From NCBI GenBank assembly GCA_021827255.1, contig JAKAWO010000059.1:1-12048 (forward strand): DNA of 12,048 nucleotides. Direction: 5' to 3'. Below are positions 1 to 4,904 of the stretch, one piece after another. Under the pieces are notes generated by a model. The model was given only the letters and a program-made list of their open reading frames with translations. It searched no databases and was not told the DNA's origin. Both the position numbers and the translations under genes were made by a program. The stretch is from Acidobacteriota bacterium (GTDB taxonomy: Bacteria > Acidobacteriota > Terriglobia > UBA7540). Each line of letters begins with the position of its first letter. Position 1 is the first letter of the stretch.

Positions 1-657
1 CACTTGGGATTTGTCACCCTGGGGATTTTTGCGCTCGACCCGCAGGGCCTTTCCGGCAGCGTCATTCAGCAGATCAACCACGGCATTTCAACGGGGGCGC
101 TATTCTTGATTGTCGGCCTGATTTACGAGCGGCGGCACACGCGTGAAATTCGGGAGCTGGGCGGCCTCTCCAGCGTCATGCCGGTTTACGCCACCCTGTT
201 CATGATCGTCATGCTCTCGAGCATTGGCTTGCCGCTGCTGAACGGGTTCATCGGCGAATTCACGATCCTGCAGGGCGCGTTCGAGGCGAACTGGCACTGG
301 GCGGCGTGGGCGGTGGTGGGCATCGTGCTGGGCGCGGCCTACATGCTGTGGATGTACCAGCGGACGATGTTCGGACCGTGTGACAACCCCAAGAACCAGA
401 TCCTGAAAGATTTGAATTTTCGCGAGATCATGACGCTGGTGCCGCTGGTGGTTTGGGCCTTCTGGATCGGCCTTTATCCAAAGCCTTTTTTCAAGGTGCT
501 CGATCAGCCCGTGAACGCCATTGTGGAACGGGTCCATCCGAATTTTTTCAAACCGGCGCCGGCGCGCGCTTCACTCCCGCTGAAGAAACCCAAGGCAGAC
601 ACGCGGGCGGTCGTTGCTCGGCTGGCGCTCCGGGAGGGGGCGATCGGAACTCACTGA
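1..657 (+). CDS. nuoM: NADH-quinone oxidoreductase subunit M (partial, C-terminal part)
   Basis: This is the C-terminal 218 residues of NuoM, one of the antiporter-like proton-pumping membrane subunits of respiratory complex I. The reading frame is open from base 1 (His-Leu-Gly-Phe), so the start lies outside the window. Family landmarks are visible. QQINHG carries the His of the HG motif, which corresponds by memory to E. coli His348. It is followed by LIYERRHTREI, and then by NGFIGEFTIL, whose Glu corresponds to E. coli Glu407. At least four hydrophobic helices follow one another. The end is a basic, proline-rich tail of about 50 residues after the last helix (VVWAFWIGLYPKPFF), longer than I would expect. 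The TGA at 655-657 is one base before the nuoN ATG, so the two genes are almost certainly cotranscribed and translationally coupled. The family assignment is firm; the tail has no assigned role. Confidence 0.95.
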   Translation, partial: HLGFVTLGIFALDPQGLSGSVIQQINHGISTGALFLIVGLIYERRHTREIRELGGLSSVMPVYATLFMIVMLSSIGLPLLNGFIGEFTILQGAFEANWHWAAWAVVGIVLGAAYMLWMYQRTMFGPCDNPKNQILKDLNFREIMTLVPLVVWAFWIGLYPKPFFKVLDQPVNAIVERVHPNFFKPAPARASLPLKKPKADTRAVVARLALREGAIGTH

Positions 658-658
658 A

Positions 659-2152
659 ATGTGGAGCAGCTTCTTCAACTACGGCGATTACGTGATCCTG
701 AAGCCGGAAATCCTTCTGGCGCTGTTCGGCTTGGCGATTCTGATCTTCGACTTTTTTCTGGATCGGCCTCATAAGTACTGGAACGCCATCACGGCGTTGA
801 TAGGCGTGACTTTTGCCGGCATCCAGGTTTCGCTCTTTTGGAAGGCAGCCTGGGCGCATCCAGGCTTCACTCCTTACGAAGGCTTTGACGGCCGCTTCAC
901 GCTGGACTTCTTCGCCATTTACCTTCAACTCATTATCCTGGCGGCGACCGCCATCGTCATCCTGCTTTCGGTCAAGTACCTCGAAATCGAGGAGGCGCAC
1001 TACGGCGAATACTACGCGCTATTGCTCTTTGCGGCTGTGGGAATGATGGCGCTGGCTTCCGGCACGGATTTGATCGTGCTTTTTGTGAGCTTGGAGCTCA
1101 TGGCGTTTTCGGAGTACGTTCTGACGGGATTTCTGCGCGGCAGCCGGCGGTCGAATGAGGCGGCGGTCAAGTTTTTTCTGCTCGGGGCTTTTTCGTCCGG
1201 CCTGTTGCTCTATGGAATGTCGTTGCTTTATGGGATCGGCGGCTCGACCAAGCTCGCGGTCATCAGCCAGCGGCTGTCAGACCGCCCCTTGGGCGATCCG
1301 CTCGCTTGGGTGGCGATGATTACGTTGTTGGCTGGGCTCTATTTTAAGATCGCGGCGGTGCCTTTCCATCAGTGGACTCCCGACGCTTACGAGGGAGCGC
1401 CCACTTCCATTACTGCGTTTTTATCCGTCGGGCCCAAAGTGGCCTCGTTCGCCCTCTTCCTTCGGCTTCTCCTGGGCTGTCTTTGGCCTCTGCGCCTCGA
1501 GTGGCAGGCCCTCACGATGGGTGTCGCGGTAGCTACGCTCACCCTGGGCAACTTGGCGGCCATCACTCAGACCAACCTCAAGCGATTCTTCGGTTACTCG
1601 ACGATCTCCCACGTGGGTTATTTGCTCCTCGGAGTCGTGGCGGTGGGAAACGGGGAAGCCGGGCGGGAAGGGCTGACCGCAGTCCTGATCTATCTTTTGG
1701 TTTATGCCTTTATGAACCTGGGAGCGTTTGGCGTCATCATCATGCTTCGCCGAAAAGATCTGATTGGCGATGAGATGGACGACCTCGCGGGCTTGATGTC
1801 CAAGGCTCCCGGGCCGGCCATCCTGATGGTGATTTTTTTGCTTTCGCTGGCGGGAATCCCTCCCACGGCGGGCTTCATCGGAAAGTACTACATCTTTCTC
1901 GCCTTGATCGAAACACGTCACTACCTGTTGGCGGTGCTGGGAGTCGCCTACTCGGTGGTCGCGCTCTATTATTATTTTCGGATTGTGGCGGTCATGTTCA
2001 TGAAGAAGGAGCGGGACACGGTGCCGCTGGCCTCGGGCCCTGGACTGCGCTTGGCGCTTGCGGTCACGCTCGGCCTGACGCTGGTCATCGGCATTTATCC
2101 CCAGCCCTTTATTGTGATGGCTCAGCAGGCTATGCGCCCCTTCTTCTCTTAG
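659..2152 (+). CDS. nuoN: NADH-quinone oxidoreductase subunit N
   Basis: NuoN is the last antiporter-like membrane subunit of complex I and forms one of the proton channels in the membrane arm. The protein has 497 residues, the usual family length, and is hydrophobic throughout with about 14 helices. Expected ion-path residues can be seen: Glu146 in SLELMAFS, Lys171 in EAAVKFFLLG, Lys230 in the signature FKIAAVPFHQWTPDAYEGAP, Lys260, and Lys409 in GFIGKYYIF. I chose the ATG at 659, which gives the normal N-terminus (MWSSFFNYGDYV) and sits one base after the nuoM stop. An in-frame start at 614 would add 15 residues that overlap nuoM and do not look like the family. No strong ribosome site is seen; a purine-rich run at 632-640 is distant, so coupling to nuoM is likely. 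nuoN is normally the last nuo gene, and here it runs almost directly into the ATP synthase genes. Confidence 0.96.
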   Translation: MWSSFFNYGDYVILKPEILLALFGLAILIFDFFLDRPHKYWNAITALIGVTFAGIQVSLFWKAAWAHPGFTPYEGFDGRFTLDFFAIYLQLIILAATAIVILLSVKYLEIEEAHYGEYYALLLFAAVGMMALASGTDLIVLFVSLELMAFSEYVLTGFLRGSRRSNEAAVKFFLLGAFSSGLLLYGMSLLYGIGGSTKLAVISQRLSDRPLGDPLAWVAMITLLAGLYFKIAAVPFHQWTPDAYEGAPTSITAFLSVGPKVASFALFLRLLLGCLWPLRLEWQALTMGVAVATLTLGNLAAITQTNLKRFFGYSTISHVGYLLLGVVAVGNGEAGREGLTAVLIYLLVYAFMNLGAFGVIIMLRRKDLIGDEMDDLAGLMSKAPGPAILMVIFLLSLAGIPPTAGFIGKYYIFLALIETRHYLLAVLGVAYSVVALYYYFRIVAVMFMKKERDTVPLASGPGLRLALAVTLGLTLVIGIYPQPFIVMAQQAMRPFFS

Positions 2153-2154
2153 CC

Positions 2155-2159
2155 GGAGG
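2155..2159 (+). promoter_or_regulatory. Ribosome binding site deciding the GTG start of atpZ
   Basis: GGAGG lies 4 nt before the GTG at 2164, in the 11-nt gap after the nuoN stop. It supports the GTG as the start of the AtpZ-like protein, which has no nearby ATG in frame. Confidence 0.6.
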
Positions 2160-2163
2160 CCTT

Positions 2164-2421
2164 GTGCCGCGGTGGAGTGGAAAGTCGTCTGACGTTTGGG
2201 CGCAGGTGGCGTTTTACTCAAGCCTGGGCCTGGTGATCCCGGGAGGGTTGGTTGCGGGCTACCTTCTGGGTTGGTTCATTGATGAACATCTTCACACGGC
2301 GCCAATTTTCGGTATGATAGGGGCTGGGCTTGGAACGGCGGGTGGCATCGCCGAAGTTATCCAGCTTGTGACCCGGACTTCAAAAGGCAACAATGGAAAG
2401 CGTCCTTCACAACGCGGTTGA
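2164..2421 (+). CDS. atpZ: AtpZ/AtpI-family ATP synthase accessory membrane protein
   Basis: This small 85-residue membrane protein resembles the AtpZ family (ATPase gene 1; a putative Fo assembly or Mg/Ca transport protein). AtpZ proteins are encoded at the head of ATP synthase operons and are reported to act with AtpI in stability or assembly of the complex. The sequence has a short hydrophilic start, then VWAQVAFYSSLGLVIPGG (helix 1, about residues 13-37) with the family's glycine-rich ending GYLLGWFID. A second helix follows (about 45-68) with the glycine pattern GMIGAGLGTAGG, then a basic tail. The GTG start has GGAGG 4 nt upstream. It begins 11 nt after nuoN, and its last 29 nt overlap atpI. 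The assignment is strong by sequence style and position; the precise molecular function is not settled even for characterised relatives. Confidence 0.85.
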   Translation: MPRWSGKSSDVWAQVAFYSSLGLVIPGGLVAGYLLGWFIDEHLHTAPIFGMIGAGLGTAGGIAEVIQLVTRTSKGNNGKRPSQRG

Positions 2422-2788
2422 AGGCGCGGAGGCAAGATTGCCGCGCTGGATGGGGGCCCTCGCGGTCTTCGGCATCGCGGCCTTTTTAGCCCAAGGCCAC
2501 CTCCGCATGGCCGCCGGGTTCGCGCTAGGCGCGGGAATGGCCATTGTGGGTTTCCGCTGGCTGGAACGGGCCGTAAGATCGGCACTCGAAGCCGCCGCCG
2601 GTGGCGCCGCGAAGCGAATGGGGTGGGTCTTTATTTTGCGCTATCCGCTGGCCTTGGGAGCCGTGCTGGTTTTCTATCAGACGCATTGGCTGCCTTTCGC
2701 GGGAGTTTTGCTCGGACTGTTAGTGCCGGTTGCGGGGGCCATCATGGAATCGTTGTTCCTCATGGGAAAGCTGATAAGGGCGCTCTGA
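2393..2788 (+). CDS. atpI: ATP synthase subunit I (AtpI-like)
   Basis: This 131-residue protein has four predicted membrane helices, at about residues 18-36, 38-56, 77-96 and 100-123. Its size, topology and place between atpZ and atpB match the ATP synthase I protein family, which helps assemble the c-ring or stabilise Fo and is not part of the finished enzyme. No catalytic motif is expected. The ATG at 2393 overlaps the end of atpZ by 29 nt and has AAAAGG (2382-2387) 5 nt upstream, so the start is well supported and coupling to atpZ is likely. Sequence conservation in this family is low, so the call rests on topology and context more than on motifs. After its stop there is a 135-nt gap before atpB with no convincing promoter. 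Confidence 0.8.
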   Translation: MESVLHNAVEGAEARLPRWMGALAVFGIAAFLAQGHLRMAAGFALGAGMAIVGFRWLERAVRSALEAAAGGAAKRMGWVFILRYPLALGAVLVFYQTHWLPFAGVLLGLLVPVAGAIMESLFLMGKLIRAL

Positions 2789-2923
2789 TGTGACACCAGT
2801 AAGTGACCGGCGGCTGTATGCGGTCGAAAGGTTTAAGGCCCACGGAGCGCCGCATCGTCGCCGCTGAGTGTTCGCTCTGAGCAGCGCACATCCACATCGG
2901 GTCGGACGATCGGAAGCAACGCT

Positions 2924-3679
2924 ATGGAGCACGAAGTCTGGTTTACGGCCATTCTGAACCAGCTCTTTGGCCACACGGTCACGGCCCTGCTGGACGTGGT
3001 TTCGCGAATTCCGCATATGGCCTTTGTGCGGCCCGCGGACCCGCTTCATCCCCTTCCAAACTACGTGGCGGGCGAGGTGTTGGTTTTCTTGGTGATCGTC
3101 GCGGGGGCGATCGTTCTGAAGAGCCGGCTGTCGGTGGAGAACCCCGGAAAGCTCCAATTGGCGATGGAAGCTTTTCTTGGGTTTACCCACAACATGGTGG
3201 ATGAAGTCATTGGCCACGGCGGTCGTCAATACGTGGCCATGATCGGCACCCTCGGCATTTTCATTCTGCTCTGCAACCTGCAGGGGTTGATTCCGACCTT
3301 GGAGACGCCCACGGCGAACATCCATGTGACGTTGGGATGCGCGGTCGTCGCCTTCATCTATTACAACTACCACGGATTGAGAGAAAAGGGGCTGATCGGT
3401 TATCTGCGGCACTTGTCCGGCCCTCTGCTGGTGATTGCCCCGCTGATGTTTCCGGTCGAGGTATTCAGCAACTTCCTGCGGATGCTATCGCTGAGCGTTC
3501 GTCTCTGGGCCAACATGCTGGCGGGCGAGCAACTGGGCAAGGTTTTCACCTCGCTCGTTCCGATCGGCATTCCGACGGTCTTCATGGCGCTGCACGTTTT
3601 CGAATCCTTCTTGCAAGCCTACGTCTTTATGATCCTCCCGGCGCTTTACATCGGCTTGGCGACTTCGGAGGAGCATTGA
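2924..3679 (+). CDS. atpB: ATP synthase Fo subunit a
   Basis: Subunit a is the membrane stator that forms the ion half-channels against the c-ring. The 251-residue protein carries the core signature MLSLSVRLWANMLAGE. It contains the essential Arg193 (E. coli Arg210), Asn197 and Glu202. Gln231 lies in ESFLQAYVFMILPALYI, matching the family's second channel helix. The motif NLQGLIPTLETPTA (residues 118-131) is also typical, as is the proline-rich N-terminal part before the first helix. Length is normal for bacterial subunit a. The ATG at 2924 is preceded by GGAAG (2912-2916) with 7 nt spacing. The gene stands between atpI and atpE as in many bacteria. It is separated from atpE by 183 nt, an unusually long gap for an atp operon. 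Confidence 0.97.
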   Translation: MEHEVWFTAILNQLFGHTVTALLDVVSRIPHMAFVRPADPLHPLPNYVAGEVLVFLVIVAGAIVLKSRLSVENPGKLQLAMEAFLGFTHNMVDEVIGHGGRQYVAMIGTLGIFILLCNLQGLIPTLETPTANIHVTLGCAVVAFIYYNYHGLREKGLIGYLRHLSGPLLVIAPLMFPVEVFSNFLRMLSLSVRLWANMLAGEQLGKVFTSLVPIGIPTVFMALHVFESFLQAYVFMILPALYIGLATSEEH

Positions 3680-3738
3680 GGCGGAGAAAAAGGCGCGGTG
3701 AGCACGCATCGAGGAGGCGGGAGCAAGAGGTTTCAACT

Positions 3739-3775
3739 TCACGGTTTTGACTTTATCCGTCAGCGTGAGATTCAT
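3739..3775 (+). promoter_or_regulatory. Possible internal promoter / leader hairpin before atpE
   Basis: In the 183-nt gap between atpB and atpE, TTGACT (3747-3752) matches five of six bases of a -35 box. At 17 nt it is followed by ATTCAT (3770-3775), a weak -10 box with three of six matches. The same bases can fold as TCACG (3739-3743) pairing with CGTGA (3764-3768) around an inner TGAC/GTCA pair (3748-3751 with 3759-3762). Either could raise or tune expression of subunit c, which is needed in many copies. The evidence is pattern only and weak. Confidence 0.2.
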
Positions 3776-3852
3776 CCTGCCCCAGCGGAGATGAGGAACC
3801 ACCTACTGGCGGAAATTCAAAAAGCTCTTCGGAAACAAGCCGGAGAGTTCAG

Positions 3853-3858
3853 AGGAGG
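3853..3858 (+). promoter_or_regulatory. Ribosome binding site deciding the GTG start of atpE
   Basis: AGGAGG is a perfect Shine-Dalgarno core, 4 nt before the GTG at 3863. It selects this start over the far upstream in-frame GTG at 3698, and defines a c subunit with a short signal peptide instead of a long hydrophilic extension. Confidence 0.75.
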
Positions 3859-3862
3859 AACG

Positions 3863-4177
3863 GTGAAAACGAAGATCTTAGGTCTGATGAGTGCCGTGAT
3901 GGGATTGCTTTATGCGGCGCCGCTGTTTGCACAAACGGGAACTGCGGCTGCGAGCCCCGCCACCAACTGGGTTCCTATCGCCGCGGGCTTTTCCATGGCC
4001 ATTGCTTCCGGACTCTGTGGACTTGGACAGGGAAGGGCCGCGGCCGCGGCTTGCGAAGGCGTCGCCCGCAATCCGGGAGCGCGGCAGGGGATTTTTCTGT
4101 TTCTGATTTTGGCCTTGATCTTTATCGAGTCATTAGCCCTCTACACGCTCGTGATCGTCTTTATCAAGGTCAAGTAA
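3863..4177 (+). CDS. atpE: ATP synthase Fo subunit c with N-terminal signal peptide
   Basis: Subunit c forms the rotating ring of Fo. From the GTG at 3863 the protein has 104 residues. Residues 1-23 look like a signal peptide: basic MKTK, a hydrophobic core, then PLFA before Gln24, a good signal-peptidase site. The mature part is a standard c hairpin. Helix 1 is glycine/alanine-rich with GLGQG (Gln56), followed by the polar loop VARNPGA, in which Asn replaces Gln of the usual RQP. Helix 2 carries the ion-binding Glu89 in FIESLALYTLV. Gln56, Glu89, Ser90 and Tyr94 are also side-chain positions used in known sodium-binding rings, but other sodium ligands differ (see findings). A leader on subunit c is known in Aquifex, where it directs membrane insertion. 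A GTG 55 codons upstream is in frame but lacks a ribosome site and adds non-family sequence. No other atp gene follows. Confidence 0.93.
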   Translation: MKTKILGLMSAVMGLLYAAPLFAQTGTAAASPATNWVPIAAGFSMAIASGLCGLGQGRAAAAACEGVARNPGARQGIFLFLILALIFIESLALYTLVIVFIKVK

Positions 4178-4179
4178 TC

Positions 4180-4220
4180 GAGCTGGCGGCAAGGCGCGCG
4201 GGGCCGAATCACGCCGGCTC
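4180..4220 (+). terminator. Possible imperfect hairpin after atpE
   Basis: GAGCTGGCG (4180-4188) can pair with CGCCGGCTC (4212-4220) through nine positions including one G-U pair, with a 23-nt loop, starting two bases after the atpE stop. No T-run follows. It may act as an mRNA end or stabilising structure, or as a weak or Rho-dependent terminator; confidence is low. Confidence 0.3.
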
Positions 4221-4310
4221 ATCACTCTGTGACTGCGGGGGCTGTTCGCGCCCGATGGAGAGCTCGCGGTGTGAGGGCGCAGGCAGGTTTGAAAGCGCGC
4301 CGACCTCGGC

Positions 4311-4339
4311 TTGCGCGTTCCCTCCGAACTCGCTAAGAT
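4311..4339 (+). promoter_or_regulatory. Candidate sigma70-type promoter for the hypothetical-thiS-kinase operon
   Basis: TTGCGC (4311-4316) and TAAGAT (4334-4339) are separated by exactly 17 nt. The -35 box matches the consensus at three positions and the -10 box at four. Transcription would start near 4346, about 30 nt before the ATG at 4378. The position fits a new transcription unit after atpE. It is pattern evidence only. Confidence 0.4.
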
Positions 4340-4377
4340 GTGACCACGGTCGGAAGGGTTTCCGAAAGGCTTCTCGC

Positions 4378-4671
4378 ATGGTCACTGGCTTCAACACCGA
4401 GATCGTTCACCAGGGAACCGTGTATCACATCCAAACGGAAACTCGCCGGGACGCGGGGATCGAAACCTCGGTCTATGTGGGTGGCGCCGTCGTTCATTCT
4501 GTTAAGACGACCCACCAGGACCTGATTAATTCTCCCGATTACTCGGAAGAAAAGTTGAAGCAGCGGCTCGAAGAGCAGCACCGGAATGTCATCAGCCGCA
4601 TCCGCGTGGGTGAGATTCGGTTGCCCCAAGGCTCTCCGGCCGCGCCCCCCGCGCGGTCTAAGGGCGAATGA
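4378..4671 (+). CDS. Small conserved hypothetical protein (FNTxxxHxGxxxHxQTE type)
   Basis: This 97-residue soluble protein has no function I can name. It opens with GFNTEIVHQGTVYHIQTE, then alternates predicted beta strands (TSVYVGGAVVHSVKTT). A helical, charged C-terminal half follows (SEEKLKQRLEEQHRNVISRI) and a short proline/alanine-rich tail. From memory, similar small proteins occur in Acidobacteria and Myxococcota with the same GFNT...H.G...H.QTE opening, a YVGG turn and an EEQH helix, but I know of no characterised member. No signal peptide or membrane helix is seen. The ATG at 4378 has GAAAGG (4364-4369) 8 nt upstream. The open frame extends further upstream, but those codons run into the atpE region and look non-coding. 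The stop overlaps the next start (ATGA), so it is translationally coupled to thiS. Confidence 0.8.
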   Translation: MVTGFNTEIVHQGTVYHIQTETRRDAGIETSVYVGGAVVHSVKTTHQDLINSPDYSEEKLKQRLEEQHRNVISRIRVGEIRLPQGSPAAPPARSKGE

Positions 4672-4904
4672 AAATCCAAATCAACGGCGAACAGCGCGAG
4701 ACCCCGGACGGATTGACGGTGGAGGGTCTTCTGAAATGGTTAGAAATGCCGCTCGACCGTGTCGCGATCGAGCGCAACCGGGAACTGATCTCGCGGCGGA
4801 ACTGGGGCGAGACCGTGGTGAGGGAAGGGGACCGCGTTGAAGTCGTCCAGCTTGTCGGCGGAGGCCGGCCGACGAGACCGTCCCGGGAGCGCTCTATCCC
4901 ATGA
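4668..4904 (+). CDS. thiS: ThiS/MoaD-type sulfur carrier protein with C-terminal extension
   Basis: This is a 78-residue ubiquitin-fold protein of the ThiS family. In known members, the C-terminal Gly-Gly is adenylated by a ThiF-type enzyme and becomes a thiocarboxylate that donates sulfur, for example to the thiazole of thiamine. Family features are MKIQINGE, TVEGLLKWL (residues 17-25), RVAIERNRELISR (31-43), WGETVVREGDRVEVVQLVGGG (46-66). Normal ThiS stops at the glycines; here 12 more residues (RPTRPSRERSIP) follow Gly66. Activation would then need trimming, unless the extension is a by-product of running into the next gene's ribosome site. The stop TGA overlaps the kinase ATG at 4901. No thiG, thiF, thiO or thiE is adjacent, so a thiamine role is likely by family but not shown by context. 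The ATG overlaps the stop of the preceding gene. Confidence 0.85.
   Translation: MKIQINGEQRETPDGLTVEGLLKWLEMPLDRVAIERNRELISRRNWGETVVREGDRVEVVQLVGGGRPTRPSRERSIP
4885..4889 (+). promoter_or_regulatory. Ribosome binding site of the kinase, inside the thiS extension
   Basis: GGGAG lies 11 nt before the ATG at 4901, within the codons that make up the extra C-terminal residues of ThiS. The spacing is longer than ideal. It offers a simple reason why thiS reads on past its glycines: the coding frame continues through the next gene's initiation region and stops at the overlapping ATGA. Confidence 0.4.

Noticed and set aside
1421..2221. 266-codon open frame on the minus strand across nuoN
   Set aside because: It is antisense to a confident nuoN and its product is His/Arg/Gln-rich without domains, as expected for the reverse of GC-rich membrane-protein codons.
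2720..3412. 230-codon minus-strand frame across the atpI end and atpB
   Set aside because: Opposite to well-supported atpB; composition is shadow-like and there is no ribosome site or family motif.
3698..3862. In-frame upstream GTG that would add 55 residues to subunit c
   Set aside because: No ribosome site, hydrophilic non-family sequence, and it would bury the signal peptide; AGGAGG before the GTG at 3863 is decisive.
4051..4377. Upstream extension of the small hypothetical protein, starting inside atpE
   Set aside because: It overlaps atpE in another frame, lacks a ribosome site, and the recognisable protein begins at the ATG at 4378 with GAAAGG upstream.
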